64,000 nucleotides of DNA, from assembly GCF_010726765.1 (NCBI RefSeq), contig NZ_AP022601.1:1488001-1552000 (forward strand), written 5' to 3'. Source of the DNA: Mycobacterium gallinarum (GTDB lineage Bacteria; Actinomycetota; Actinomycetes; Mycobacteriales; Mycobacteriaceae). Positions 25,643 to 37,549 of this stretch are shown one piece after another. Both the position numbers and the translations under genes were made by a program. Each line of letters starts with the position of its first letter. Within the stretch, counting starts at the first letter, position 1. Under the pieces are notes generated by a model. That model was not told the origin of the DNA and ran no database searches. It worked only from the letters and a program-made list of their open reading frames with translations.

Positions 25643-26170
25643 ATGGCCAAGGCGAAGAGCGGCGACGGCGACGAGGAAGAACGTCAGCGGTTCGCCGATC
25701 GCGCGCTCGGGTTCCTGGAAGACGTCGTGTACTGGGCGATCGCTGTCGTGCTCATCATCGGGTCCGTCGCCCTACTCGTGGCACAGTTCAACACGATGCT
25801 GAGCTTGCGAAGCGCACCGGCCAAAACAGTCATGCTCGAGGTGCTCGACGGCCTGCTGCTGATCTTCATCTTCGTCGAACTGTTGTACGCGGTCCGCTCA
25901 TGTCTCCGGTCCCGTGAAATCGTCGCGGAGCCGTTCATCATCGTCGGAATTCTGGCCTGTATCAAGGAGATCGTGGTGCTGTCCGTGGAGGCGGCAACGC
26001 TACTGAAGGATGGGCCACAGTTCTCGCGTGCGATCGTCGAGGTCGCGGTGCTCGGTGTCGCGGTACTGGTATTGGCGGTGGCTGCCTTCGTGTTGCGTGA
26101 GCGTCGACGTGACAACAGCGACCCGGCCGAAGATGATGCGCGCGACGAGGAAAAGGCCGCTTCTGGCTGA
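25643..26170 (+). CDS. PsiE-like (phosphate-starvation-inducible E type) membrane protein
   Basis: This 175-residue protein has four hydrophobic helices between charged termini. FLEDVVYWAIAVVLIIGSVALLVAQF, LLIFIFVELLYAVRSCLRSREIVAEPFIIVGILACIKEIVVL and the KDGPQFSRAIVEVAVLG loop fit the PsiE family, whose role is unknown. ATG 25643 was chosen because CGGAGGT is 5-7 bp upstream. No Pho-box-like repeat was recognised. Confidence 0.8.
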   Translation: MAKAKSGDGDEEERQRFADRALGFLEDVVYWAIAVVLIIGSVALLVAQFNTMLSLRSAPAKTVMLEVLDGLLLIFIFVELLYAVRSCLRSREIVAEPFIIVGILACIKEIVVLSVEAATLLKDGPQFSRAIVEVAVLGVAVLVLAVAAFVLRERRRDNSDPAEDDARDEEKAASG

Positions 26171-26203
26171 GGGGCCGCGAAGTGCCTGTGCGAGGATTCG
26201 CGA

Positions 26204-27022
26204 ATGGCAACGGAACCGGCGCATTTCACGCAAACCGAGGATGGCGGGTTCATGCCGACCCGCTTTGCGCTGAGCCACTGGGGCGATGACCATCTGAACG
26301 GGCCCGCAGTTGTGGGGCTGTCGGCGCAGGTGCTCGAAAGCCGCTGCGGATCGCCGGACTTCACGCCCGCTCGCCTCACGGTCGACCTCTTCCGGGCGGC
26401 CGGCTCAGTGTTGACGAAGGTGGACGTGCGGGTGGTGCGTGACGGGCGCCGGGTGCGCAGTGCGGAATGCGATGTGGTCCAGGACGGTCGGGCGGTCGCG
26501 CGCGCGACGTTGATCCAGTACCGACGCTCGACGGCGCCACCCGGTGTTTTGTGGACCGCGCCGATCGCTCCTCCGTCGCCACCACCTCCCGATGATCAGA
26601 TGTCGCCCTTCATCGGCAGCGATGCCGGCTGGACGCGCAGCCCGGCGGCGCATCAGAACGACTCACGCAAGAGCTTCTTCTACGGAGGCATCAATGCCGT
26701 TGCGGGGGAGCCGCTCTCGCCGTTCGTACGGGCCTCAATTGTCGCCGAGTCGACCAGCCTCGTGACCAACTTGGGCACGAAGGGTGTCGGCTACATAAAC
26801 GGCGATCTGACCGTCGCGTTGTCCCGGCTGCCGGTCGACGACTGGATCTGCATCAGGGGTGATTCGCACTGTGCGTCAGACGGGGTCGCCGTTGGAACAG
26901 CCACGCTGTTCGACCACGAGGGTGCGTTCGGATCGGGGATGACCACCGCCGTCGCGAACCCGGCGGCGCAGATCGACTTCGCAAACAAGCCCTTTCCGCC
27001 GACCGGCATCAACTACGAGTAG
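26204..27022 (+). CDS. Acyl-CoA thioesterase-like (double hot-dog) protein
   Basis: This 272-residue protein reads as a TesB-like double hot-dog. The first half has FALSHWGDDHLNGPAVVGLSAQVLE and DFTPARLTVDLFRAAGSVLTKVDVRVVRDGRRVRSAECDVVQDGR. The second half ends with LSRLPVDDWICIRGDSHCASDGVAVGTATLFDHEGAFG. Mycobacteria have many such proteins linked to fatty acid metabolism. Start ATG 26204 is 33 bp after the PsiE-like gene. The substrate chain length is unknown. Confidence 0.75.
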   Translation: MATEPAHFTQTEDGGFMPTRFALSHWGDDHLNGPAVVGLSAQVLESRCGSPDFTPARLTVDLFRAAGSVLTKVDVRVVRDGRRVRSAECDVVQDGRAVARATLIQYRRSTAPPGVLWTAPIAPPSPPPPDDQMSPFIGSDAGWTRSPAAHQNDSRKSFFYGGINAVAGEPLSPFVRASIVAESTSLVTNLGTKGVGYINGDLTVALSRLPVDDWICIRGDSHCASDGVAVGTATLFDHEGAFGSGMTTAVANPAAQIDFANKPFPPTGINYE

Positions 27023-27035
27023 CAACTGCGAGTGG

Positions 27036-27761
27036 CTACCAGCGGCTGGTGCTGCCGTGCTTACCGACTTCCGCTGAGGTCGGCGGTGTTACGGGTTTGG
27101 GCGCGACGCTGATCGGTGCCCGGGTGACGCCGATTTCCGGTTTCGGCGCTTGCGACCCCGAGCCGCCACCCGAGGACGGGTATTGGGGCCGGTACACCGG
27201 CGCGTCCGGTGCCGGTGGCGGCGGGGGAGGCGGCGGCGGTGGCGGGGCGGGCTGACTGGTCAATTCGGGTGCATCGCTGGTGGACGTCGGTTGCACGCTG
27301 CTGGGCGTCGGTTCCGTCGACGGTGTGTTCGTCGGCGCCTGCGGGCCCGGGCTGCGTAGCAGCAGGGGGATGAGTGCCAACAGCACCACAACGGCGACGA
27401 CGGCCAGCAGCACGATCGGGCCGCGTCTGGTGCGATACCACGGCGTGCGGGCGGGCTTGAACGTCAGCGAGTCTGCAGGGGAGCCCGGGCGACGGTCGAG
27501 GAACGGCTTGGCATAGGAGAAGGCCCCGGCGGTCTCTTGGGTGTCGGCGTTCTCCGTCAGGTCATCGACGTATTGAGGCTCGGCGGCGGTGTAAGCGTTG
27601 GAATCGGTGTAGCCGTTGCCGTAACCGCAAGATTCGTCCTCGACCACCGGAATGGGCTCGGTGATCGGGTCGTGATGACCGTAGCCTGCGAACCCGCTGT
27701 CGGGGTCGGGCGACGAATCGTCGTCGATATCCCTTCCCCACAGGGCGATACGCTCGGCCAT
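27036..27761 (-). CDS. Pro-rich single-pass membrane protein
   Basis: This 241-residue protein has an acidic cytoplasmic N terminus (residues 1-110), one transmembrane helix (about 115-137, GPIVLLAVVAVVVLLALIPLLL) and an outer Ser/Thr/Pro-rich domain with an uninterrupted run of about 11 prolines. The layout is common among mycobacterial envelope proteins. No catalytic or binding motif is recognised. It is transcribed alone toward the thioesterase gene. Confidence 0.7.
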   Translation of the reverse strand: MAERIALWGRDIDDDSSPDPDSGFAGYGHHDPITEPIPVVEDESCGYGNGYTDSNAYTAAEPQYVDDLTENADTQETAGAFSYAKPFLDRRPGSPADSLTFKPARTPWYRTRRGPIVLLAVVAVVVLLALIPLLLRSPGPQAPTNTPSTEPTPSSVQPTSTSDAPELTSQPAPPPPPPPPPPPAPDAPVYRPQYPSSGGGSGSQAPKPEIGVTRAPISVAPKPVTPPTSAEVGKHGSTSRW

Positions 27762-27885
27762 CCTGCGACTTTACCGTCCAGCTGCGGTCAGCCGAAATCG
27801 GGCCGGGCAGGCTGAAAACCTGTTTACAACAACGACATTCAAATGAGCACGCCGGACAATCCGCGTGACGGCGTCGGGTGCCACG

Positions 27886-27891
27886 TAACAT
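27886..27891 (+). promoter_or_regulatory. -10 box for a leaderless AraC-family transcript
   Basis: TAACAT ends 7 bp before ATG 27899, and no ribosome-binding site is visible. This spacing predicts transcription starting at or next to the A of the start codon, i.e. a leaderless mRNA, which is common in mycobacteria. Confidence 0.5.
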
Positions 27892-27898
27892 ACCGTGC

Positions 27899-28348
27899 AT
27901 GAGCAGCGGGCCGGTCGACGAACAGCGTCTGCGCGACCTCAGACTGCTGCGCACAGTCCGCGACCGCATGGACCGCGAATACGCCCAGCCGCTGGACGTC
28001 GAGGCGCTCGCCCGTGGGGTGAACATGTCGGCCGGGCACCTGTCGCGCCAGTTCAAGAGCGCATACGGCGAATCGCCATACTCCTACCTGATGACCAGGC
28101 GCATCGAGCGGGCGATGGCCCTGTTGCGACGCGGCGACATGTCCGTCACCGAGGTCTGCTTCGCCGTCGGCTGTTCGTCGCTAGGCACCTTCAGCACCCG
28201 GTTCACCGAATTGGTCGGCGTTCCGCCCAGCACCTACCGGCGCGACGCCGCCGACGAGGCTGCCGGAATTCCGTCGTGCGTCGCCAAGCAGGTGACCAGA
28301 CCGATCAGGAATCGAGAAGCGCCGCATTCCGCGCCGCAGCTAGCGTGA
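27899..28348 (+). CDS. AraC-family transcriptional regulator (DNA-binding domain only)
   Basis: This 149-residue protein has the double helix-turn-helix of the AraC family (residues about 20-115: LDVEALARGVNMSAGHLSRQFKSAYGESPYSYLMTRRIERA, then MSVTEVCFAVGCSSLGTFSTRFTELVGVPPSTYRR) and no separate ligand domain. It starts at ATG 27899 and ends 5 bp before the VOC gene. Together with VOC and the UvrA-like gene it forms an arrangement I have seen in other actinobacteria, so it probably controls the downstream run. Confidence 0.88.
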   Translation: MSSGPVDEQRLRDLRLLRTVRDRMDREYAQPLDVEALARGVNMSAGHLSRQFKSAYGESPYSYLMTRRIERAMALLRRGDMSVTEVCFAVGCSSLGTFSTRFTELVGVPPSTYRRDAADEAAGIPSCVAKQVTRPIRNREAPHSAPQLA

Positions 28349-28353
28349 CCGTC

Positions 28354-28764
28354 ATGGACATCACGATCAACGCGAGCTTCCTCCCGCACACCGACCCAGA
28401 GCAGTCCTTGGCTTTCTATCGCGACGCACTCGGCTTCGAGGTCCGCAAGGACGTCGGATACGAGGACATGCGCTGGATCACCATCGGCCCGGCCGGCAGG
28501 CCCGACATGAACATCGTCCTCACGCCGCCCGCCGCCGATCCCGGCGTCACCGAAGACGAGCGCCGCACCATCGCCGAGATGATGGCCAAGGGCACCTACG
28601 CCAGCATCATGCTGGCCACCAACGACCTCGACGCGCTGTTCGAGCGGGTACAGGCCAGCGGCGCCGACGTCATGCAGGAACCAACCGACCAACCCTGGGG
28701 CGCCCGTGACTGCGCGTTCCGCGATCCCGCGGGCAACACCGTCCGTGTGCAGGAGCAGTCCTGA
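28354..28764 (+). CDS. VOC-superfamily (glyoxalase/bleomycin-resistance-like) protein
   Basis: This 136-residue protein has two beta-alpha-beta-beta-beta units: INASFLPHTDPEQSLAFYRDALGFEVRKDVG opens the first, and YASIMLATNDLDALFERVQASGADVMQEPTDQPWGARDCAFRDPAGNTVRVQE is the second. The fold binds a metal and small molecules, as in glyoxalase I and drug-sequestering proteins. It lies 5 bp after the AraC gene and 3 bp before the UvrA-like gene, so all three are co-transcribed. Confidence 0.85.
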   Translation: MDITINASFLPHTDPEQSLAFYRDALGFEVRKDVGYEDMRWITIGPAGRPDMNIVLTPPAADPGVTEDERRTIAEMMAKGTYASIMLATNDLDALFERVQASGADVMQEPTDQPWGARDCAFRDPAGNTVRVQEQS

Positions 28765-28767
28765 CCT

Positions 28768-31146
<2,379 letters not shown>

Positions 31147-31163
31147 CGGAGATTCGCGGCAAG

Positions 31164-32951
31164 ATGCCGGGCGTGGAGTTCGACGTAGAGGCGCTGCGGC
31201 AGAAATACGCCCAGGAGCGGGACCGCCGACTGCGTCCCGACGGCATCGAGCAGTACGTCGAGATCTCAGGCGTGTTTGCCGACTTCGCGACTGATCCTTG
31301 GAGCGATCGGGACTTCACCCGCGACCCGCTGTCCGATGAGGTCGATGTCGCGATCATCGGCGCCGGGTTCGGCGGGCTGCTCACCGGGGCCCGCCTGCGC
31401 GAACTCGGTGTACACAGCATCCGGTTGATCGACAAGGCCGCCGACGTCGGAGGTACGTGGTACTGGAACCGGTACCCCGGAATCGCCTGCGACGTCGAGT
31501 CGTACGTGTACATGCCGCTGCTCGAGGAGCTCGGCTACGTTCCGACCGAAAAGTATGCGAAGGGCCCCGAGATCTTCGCGCACTGCCGCAGCATCGCCGA
31601 GCACTATGACCTGTACCGCGACATCTGCCTGCAGACCGAGGTGCAGCAGATCCGCTGGGACGCCGACCTGCAGCGTTGGATCATCGCGACCAATCACGGC
31701 GACAGCATCCGCGCCCGCTTCGTCGCGATGGCCAACGGATATCTGCAGAAGCCGAAATTGCCTGGCATCGAAGGAATCTCTGATTTCGCTGGGCATACGT
31801 TCCACACCAGCCGGTGGGACTACGACTACACCGGGGCCGACCTGGCGAATCTGGCGGACAAGAAAGTCGGGATCATCGGGACCGGCGCAACGGCCATCCA
31901 GTGTGTACCGCACCTCGCCAAGGCCGCCAAGGAACTGCTCGTCTTCCAGCGCACGCCTTCCACTGTCGACGTGCGCGGCAATCGTCCAACCGATCCGGAC
32001 TGGTCGGGGTCTCTGCAAGACGGATGGCAGCGCCGTCGCATCGAGAACTTCCAGCTGCTCACCGCGGGCGGCGAAGCCGACGAGGATCTCGTCGACGACG
32101 CATGGACGAGCATCGTCAAGAAACTGTTCGTCATGCGGCAGACCCGTGTCGAGGGAATGTCCGACGAAGACCGTTTACGCGCAGTTGAATTGGCCGACTT
32201 CGCCAAGATGGAAGAGATCCGGGCCCGCGTCGATTCGATCGTGGCGGATCCCGCGACAGCAGAGGCGCTCAAACCCTGGTACGGCTACTTCTGCAAACGG
32301 CCCTGCTTTCACGACGACTACCTGCAGTCGTTCAACCGGGACAACGTGACGCTTGTCGACACAAAAGGTAAGGGCGTCGAGCGCATCACCAGCGACGGTG
32401 TGGTGGTCGACGGCACGGAGCACAGCATCGACTGTCTGATCTTCGCAACGGGTTTCGAGGTCGGCACGGACTACTCGCGGCGGACCGGCTTCGAGATCGT
32501 CGGCCGGGGCGGGGTCACGATCACCGACAAATGGCACGACGGTGTGCAGACACTGCACGGCCTCGCCGTTAACGGATTCCCAAACTGCTTCATCCTGTCG
32601 ATCGCGCAATCCGGGTTCACCGTCAACTTCCCGTACCTCCTTGATGTGCAAGCGCGCCACACCGCAGAGGTCATCTCGTGGGCGTTGAGCAATGACGCAG
32701 CGGAGTTGGAGGCGACGGCCGACGCCGTATCCGCATGGGTGGACACCGTGGTCGCACGTTCGGGGGCGAGCGCCGACCGCGCGAAATCCTGCACACCGGG
32801 CTACTACAACCGGGAAGGACAGGCGAACGCGAAGACGCGACAGGGCAGCTTCTTCTTCGGCACGCCAACCGAATACGCCGACATCCTCGACGCGTCGCGC
32901 GTGAACGGCGCACCGCAAGGATTCGAGATCCGCACGAGTGTCCATCGATGA
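31164..32951 (+). CDS. Baeyer-Villiger-type flavin monooxygenase (first of a pair)
   Basis: This 595-residue class B flavoprotein monooxygenase has an FAD Rossmann motif IIGAGFGG at residues 65-72, the fingerprint FAGHTFHTSRWD at 208-219 and the NADPH motif IIGTGATA at 237-244. ATGFEVGTDY is the typical later loop. Length and N-terminal extension match cyclohexanone/phenylacetone monooxygenase-like enzymes, which turn ketones into esters or lactones using NADPH and O2. It is 17 bp after the UvrA-like gene and overlaps the second monooxygenase by 4 bp. Confidence 0.9.
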   Translation: MPGVEFDVEALRQKYAQERDRRLRPDGIEQYVEISGVFADFATDPWSDRDFTRDPLSDEVDVAIIGAGFGGLLTGARLRELGVHSIRLIDKAADVGGTWYWNRYPGIACDVESYVYMPLLEELGYVPTEKYAKGPEIFAHCRSIAEHYDLYRDICLQTEVQQIRWDADLQRWIIATNHGDSIRARFVAMANGYLQKPKLPGIEGISDFAGHTFHTSRWDYDYTGADLANLADKKVGIIGTGATAIQCVPHLAKAAKELLVFQRTPSTVDVRGNRPTDPDWSGSLQDGWQRRRIENFQLLTAGGEADEDLVDDAWTSIVKKLFVMRQTRVEGMSDEDRLRAVELADFAKMEEIRARVDSIVADPATAEALKPWYGYFCKRPCFHDDYLQSFNRDNVTLVDTKGKGVERITSDGVVVDGTEHSIDCLIFATGFEVGTDYSRRTGFEIVGRGGVTITDKWHDGVQTLHGLAVNGFPNCFILSIAQSGFTVNFPYLLDVQARHTAEVISWALSNDAAELEATADAVSAWVDTVVARSGASADRAKSCTPGYYNREGQANAKTRQGSFFFGTPTEYADILDASRVNGAPQGFEIRTSVHR

Positions 32952-34447
32952 GGAGGCGATACCTCATCGGTCATCTCCGAGCGTTGACCCGCCGCGGCAG
33001 ATCTCCCCGGGTGGCGATCATCGGGGCCGGATTCGGCGGAATCGCCGCGGCGGTTGCGTTACGACGCAAGGGTATCGACGACATTGTGATCATCGAACGG
33101 TCCGACGGCGTCGGGGGCACGTGGCGGCAGAACACCTACCCAGGTGCGGCGTGCGACATCCAGAGCCATCTGTACTCGTTCTCGTTCGCGCCGAATCGCC
33201 GCTGGACCCGCACCTACGCCTATCAGCCCGAGATCCTCTCGTACCTCGAGTCGGTGGCCGATCGCTTTGACCTGCGTCGCCACCTGATGCTCGGGACCGG
33301 CGTGCAGAAGCTGGTCTGGAGTGAGCGGCAGAAGCACTGGGACATTGAGCTCGCCGACGGCCGGAGCCTCGTCGCAGACGCCGTCGTCAGCGCGGTGGGG
33401 TTGTTCGGGGCCGCACGCTATCCCGATATCGAGGGCATCGCCGAGTTCAGCGGCGAGCTGATGCACACCTCGCAATGGGACGCGGGTGTCGACCTGACCG
33501 GAAAGCGGGTCGCGGTCGTCGGCACCGGCGCCAGCGGCGTGCAGGTCATCCCGGAAGTCGCCGCCATCGCAGAGCAGTTGACGGTCTTCCAGCGGACGCC
33601 ACCGTGGATGGTGCCGAAAGAGGATCGGCCCTACAACCCTGACGAGCTCACCCGCTTCCGCCGGATCCCGTGGGCCGCTCTACGTGAGAGGTGGCGACTG
33701 TGGAAGCTGCAGCACGACAACACGGCGTTGACACCCGATCATCCACGAATGGCCGTGGTTCAGGAGTTGTCGGAGAACTTTCTGCGCCGCCACGTCGAAG
33801 ACGATGCGATGCGTGACGCTCTGACCCCGCGGTATCCGTTTCGGTGCAAACGTGTCCTGCTCGGTGAGAAGTATTATCTGGCACTACAACACCCGCATGT
33901 CGCCCTCGTGACAGATCCGATCCGGCGAGTCACCGAGTCAGCCGTCGTCACCGAGACCGGCCGCGTCGTCGAGGTCGACGCCATCATCTTTGCGACGGGC
34001 TTCGAGACAAGCAGCTATCTCTCGGGCATCGAGGTCGTCGGGCTGGGCGGCGAAAGCCTGCATGACCGTTGGGGTTTGGATCCCCAGGCGTATCTCGGCG
34101 TCGCCGTGAGCGGCTTTCCCAATTTCTTCATGCTGTACGGACCAAACACCAACCAGGGCGCGAACTCGATCATCTATGTCCTGGAGGCCGGCGGGCGCTT
34201 GGTGGCCAGCGCGATCTGCCGGTTGGCCGGGCGCGGCGGCTATCTCGACGTGCGTCCGGACGTCGAACAGCGGTACAACGAGCAGATTTCGGCCGACCTG
34301 GAACAGACGATCTGGACGCAGTGCGACAGCTACTACCGATCGCCCACCGGACGGATCGTGACACAGTGGCCGCACTCGGAATTGGACTATGCGAAGGCGA
34401 CGTGGCGCATACGGTCACGAGATTGGCAGCACCACACCGACGCCTAG
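32948..34447 (+). CDS. Baeyer-Villiger/EtaA-type flavin monooxygenase (second of a pair)
   Basis: This 499-residue flavoprotein has FAD motif VAIIGAGFGG near residue 22, fingerprint FSGELMHTSQWD and NADPH motif VVGTGASG. It is the shorter class seen in EtaA-like and other mycobacterial monooxygenases. FATGFETSSYLSG and YGPNTNQGANS are well conserved. ATG 32948 overlaps the stop of the preceding gene (ATGA), so the pair is translationally coupled and may act on one pathway or form a complex. Substrate not known. Confidence 0.9.
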   Translation: MRRRYLIGHLRALTRRGRSPRVAIIGAGFGGIAAAVALRRKGIDDIVIIERSDGVGGTWRQNTYPGAACDIQSHLYSFSFAPNRRWTRTYAYQPEILSYLESVADRFDLRRHLMLGTGVQKLVWSERQKHWDIELADGRSLVADAVVSAVGLFGAARYPDIEGIAEFSGELMHTSQWDAGVDLTGKRVAVVGTGASGVQVIPEVAAIAEQLTVFQRTPPWMVPKEDRPYNPDELTRFRRIPWAALRERWRLWKLQHDNTALTPDHPRMAVVQELSENFLRRHVEDDAMRDALTPRYPFRCKRVLLGEKYYLALQHPHVALVTDPIRRVTESAVVTETGRVVEVDAIIFATGFETSSYLSGIEVVGLGGESLHDRWGLDPQAYLGVAVSGFPNFFMLYGPNTNQGANSIIYVLEAGGRLVASAICRLAGRGGYLDVRPDVEQRYNEQISADLEQTIWTQCDSYYRSPTGRIVTQWPHSELDYAKATWRIRSRDWQHHTDA

Positions 34448-34457
34448 GCTCGGGCTG

Positions 34458-34895
34458 TCAGCGTCCGGGTTTCTTCGGAGGCGTACGCCCCCTGGGCTGC
34501 TTGGCGGCAGGCGCTGAGCCGCGATTGGCCAGCCGTCCCAGGTGCGACACACCCGGTAGGGACGATACGGCGCCATAGACCTCGTTGCCCGTGGCGACGA
34601 GGGCTTCCAGTTGCGGCAGCACCGCGTCCATCGTTCGGATCATCGGGTCGGCCAGCGCCAGATAGCGTTCGGCACGGTCGATCGCCTGATTGAGCCGTTC
34701 CGTTGCCACCGCCAAGTTCTCGATCAGATCCGGCAACTGAGCCGCGAGCTGGATCGACGCGGGCGGGATGCGTAGCGCGGCGCCGGCGGCCGACTGCGCC
34801 GTCTCCGCGGCCTCCCGCGCGGCGGCCTGCGCATTGTCCGCCGCCGCCTGCGCGGCCGCCAAGATGTCTTTCGGGCCCGGGACTTTGCTCGCCAT
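34458..34895 (-). CDS. Ala-rich helical protein of unknown function
   Basis: This 145-residue protein is almost entirely helical. An Ala/Glu/Gln-rich N-terminal half (ILAAAQAAADNAQAAAREAAE) suits a coiled coil, then IENLAVATERLNQAIDRAERYLALADPMIRTMDAVLPQLEALV, and a basic Pro/Lys tail (GRTPPKKPGR). No signal peptide or catalytic motif. Similar conserved hypothetical proteins occur in mycobacteria. It converges with the monooxygenase pair. Confidence 0.6.
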   Translation of the reverse strand: MASKVPGPKDILAAAQAAADNAQAAAREAAETAQSAAGAALRIPPASIQLAAQLPDLIENLAVATERLNQAIDRAERYLALADPMIRTMDAVLPQLEALVATGNEVYGAVSSLPGVSHLGRLANRGSAPAAKQPRGRTPPKKPGR

Positions 34896-35003
34896 CTGTC
34901 AACTGTGCCGCACGTTCATGGGACTGTCTGTCATTTCGTCGATCGACACGGCCGATATCTCTGGGTGAGTCCGTGGACCCGTGACCGCACTGCGATGGGC
35001 CCG

Positions 35004-35024
35004 ATGCCGTCACTGTGACGTATT
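35004..35024. promoter_or_regulatory. 21-bp palindrome, copy 1 of 5
   Basis: The core GTCAC-T-GTGAC is at 35009-35019, followed by GTATTG. It lies in the 280-bp region between the Ala-rich protein and the antiporter gene, 152 bp before the latter. The same site recurs at 36829, 37550, 37793 and 40048. A small hairpin (CCGGC-GATT-GCCGG, about 35120) lies between this site and the gene. Confidence 0.6.
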
Positions 35025-35175
35025 GACCTGCGGCACAATGCGAATAGGGGAGACGACCCGGAGGGTTCCTCGCCTCGAGCCCACGCAATTGGGGCGGTCA
35101 GCGGCACGTCCAAAGAGGAATCCGGCGATTGCCGGGATACTTGGAGAACTTGACACCTAGGACAAGGGGCCGCGC

Positions 35176-36797
35176 GTGACAGTAGTCGCCATCTATCTGG
35201 TCATCACGTTCGGTCTCGGCGGTCTGGCGATGGCGGTGCGTCTGCCGCCCCTGGTCGGGTTCCTCGCAGCGGGGTTCGCCATCAATGCCCTCAATGTGGA
35301 GGACGTGCCGCAGCTGGATGTGCTGGCGGATTTGGGCGTCACGCTGCTGCTTTTCGCGATCGGCCTCAAGCTCGACGTTCGCATTCTGCTGCGCCGCGAG
35401 GTGTGGTTGACCACGTCCGTGCACATGCTGTTCAGCGTTGTGTTCGGAGGTGTCGCCATGTGGCTGGGCGCCGTCGCCGGGGTGGTGATGCTGTCCGGGC
35501 AGAGCGTGCAGACGATCGCCCTGTTGGCCTTCGCGCTATCCTTCTCCAGCACGGTGTTCGTGGTCAAGGTTCTCGAGGAGCGCGGTGAATCGCACGCGCT
35601 CTACGGCCGCGTCGCCATCGGCATCCTGGTCATGCAGGACATCGTCGCTGTCGTGTTTCTGACCGCCACCAGCGGTCATCTGCCCAGCCCCTGGGCGCTC
35701 ACATTGGTGCTGCTGTGGCCACTGACCCGATTCGCACGCAAGATCTGGAGCAGACTCGGCCACGGCGAAATGCAGTCACTGTTCGGGATCGTGATGGCGC
35801 TGGTGCCCGGGTACGCTCTGTTCTCCGCAGTGGGCCTCAAGGGTGATCTCGGCGCCTTGATCATCGGCGTGCTCCTGGCTTCGCACTCGGCGTCCTCCGA
35901 GCTGTCGCGTTCGCTGTTCCACATCAAGGAGCTGTTGCTGGTCGGGTTCTTCGTCTCGATTGGCCTGACCGGTCTGCCGGATCTGCCGACCATCGGCGTC
36001 GCATTGCTGATGGTGCTGCTTCTGCCGTTCAAGGCCGGCTGGTACGTGCTGCTGTTGGCACGCATGAAGTTGCGGTATCGCACTGCGCTGCTCGCCGGGC
36101 TCGGGCTGATGAACTACTCGGAATTCGGTTTGATAGTCGTATCGGTCGGTGTTTCCGCAGGGCTGCTGGCGGAGGCCTGGCTCGTGGAGATGTCGATCGC
36201 CGTAGCACTGAGCTTCGTCCTCGCGGCGCTGGTCAATGGTCGCGGACACCTGATGGTGGAGAAAATCGCGGCACGGCTACCCGCCCAGGACGAAAGCACC
36301 CTTGTCCCGGAGGAGCGCCCGGCCGACGCCGGCGACGCCGAGGTGGTGGTGATCGGCATGGGCCGGGTCGGGTTCGCGGCCTATCAACGAATGACCGAGC
36401 ATTACGGGTTGCGAGTGATCGGGTTGATTACGACGGTCCCCGAGTCCAGCGACTCGCAGAGGACGGCCTGAACGTCATCGAAGGTGACGCGACCGATCTT
36501 GATTTCTGGCACCAGCTCCGACACTCGGAGTCGGTGCGCATTGCGGTGCTCGCAATGCCGCGTCACGGCGCCAACGTCACCGCGCTGGCATGTCTGCGCG
36601 AGTCCGGTTTCGACGGCAGGGTCGCCGCGGTCGCCCGGTACGACGATGAAGTCCAGTGGGCCAAAGAGCACGGCGTCGACATCGCCTTCAATGTCTATGC
36701 CGGCGCGGGTTTGGAGCTGGCCGACCAAGTGTCCAATGACGAGGCACCCCGCAGTCCCGCTCAACCGGCTGACGATGGACCGCGAGGCGGACCGTAG
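35176..36797 (+). pseudogene. Kef-type K+/H+ antiporter, split by a frameshift near 36420
   Basis: The first frame (35176-36471, 431 aa) encodes the membrane part of a CPA2/Kef-YbaL antiporter (LVGFLAAGFAINAL, LLLFAIGLKLDV, VMQDIVAVVFL) and the start of a TrkA-N domain (VVVIGMGRVGFAAYQRM). At the sequence GTGATCGGGTT the frame breaks. One base later the coding continues smoothly as VDYDGPRVQRLAEDG, VIEGDATDLDFWHQL and onward to TAG 36795-36797, restoring the usual length of about 540. A missing G in the GGG run explains it. This is either a real mutation or a sequencing error; as written, the NAD-binding domain is lost. Confidence 0.85.
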
Positions 36798-36828
36798 TCT
36801 GTAGCTCAATAGCCTTGCGCCCAAGCGT

Positions 36829-36849
36829 AATTCATCACAGTGACGTATT
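36829..36849. promoter_or_regulatory. 21-bp palindrome, copy 2 of 5
   Basis: ATCAC-A-GTGAC at 36834-36844 is preceded by AATTC and followed by GTATT. It differs from the consensus by one base in the left arm. It lies 32 bp after the end of the antiporter gene and just beyond the 3' end of the convergent SRPBCC-like gene. Confidence 0.55.
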
Positions 36850-36864
36850 TCGCCGGGGGGCACG

Positions 36865-37458
36865 CTAGGTCACGGCCGCCACCTCGGCATCGGTTTTGAT
36901 CTTCGCCAATGTCGCCCTCATGATGTGGCCGACGAACGGGCGGACCAGCCACCAGTACCGCAGGAACTTCCGCCGAGAGTCGGTATCGGTGGTGACGGTG
37001 CGGCATTCGTAGCTCAGCAGCGTACTTTGGCCGTACGGTCTGACGGAGAAGTTCGCCGCGATCTTTCCCCACCCGGGATCCTTGAAGTCGCGGAACTCTG
37101 CGCGGGGCACATCGCGCCACTCGATGGCCGGTTGCCAGAATTTTCCGACGGCACCGAAGGCGATCTCGCAATCGGGTCGGTCACCCAGGAGCAGCCAGCC
37201 AGGCAGCGGCGCGGAGTCCTCGGTGAAGACCAAAGCCGGCGGCGGCGTGGCGGGCTTTCCCAGCAGGCGCGACGGAAGTCCGCGGATCCACATGGACGCC
37301 GTCAGCACCGGCGTACGAACCGAGAGGAAGTCGAGGCTTCGCGCGACGCGGTAGGTGGTCGCCGGGGAAGCGCAGACCACGACGTGCTCGGCGATCGTCG
37401 TGTCGAAGCGCGGCATGGCCGACTCGATCAGAAGACGGTCGGCATCGGCTATCGTCAT
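36865..37458 (-). CDS. SRPBCC-like protein of unknown function
   Basis: This 197-residue soluble protein starts MTIADADRLLIESAMPRFDTTIAE at 37458. It has a START-like pattern: HVVVCASPATTYRVARSLDFL, then beta-rich FGAVGKFWQPAIEWRDVP and GWGKIAANFSVRPYG, LLSYECRTVTTDTDSRRKFLRYWWLVRPFVGHIMRATL. Actinobacterial relatives exist but no function is known to me. An upstream ATG at 37551 is also in frame, directly against copy 3 of the palindrome; that start would add 31 residues. Confidence 0.65.
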   Translation of the reverse strand: MTIADADRLLIESAMPRFDTTIAEHVVVCASPATTYRVARSLDFLSVRTPVLTASMWIRGLPSRLLGKPATPPPALVFTEDSAPLPGWLLLGDRPDCEIAFGAVGKFWQPAIEWRDVPRAEFRDFKDPGWGKIAANFSVRPYGQSTLLSYECRTVTTDTDSRRKFLRYWWLVRPFVGHIMRATLAKIKTDAEVAAVT

Positions 37459-37549
37459 GGCGCCAATCGTCGTGGTCGCCACCGAACCAGCGGTAGGGCG
37501 TCCGGACATCATTGCAGAGGACTTCAGACCCTCACGCCGGGGAGTGGAC

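Noticed and set aside
35020..35175. Riboswitch (c-di-AMP or guanidine type) before the Kef antiporter
   Set aside because: The leader has a small hairpin and G-rich pieces, but I could not match the conserved core of either class.
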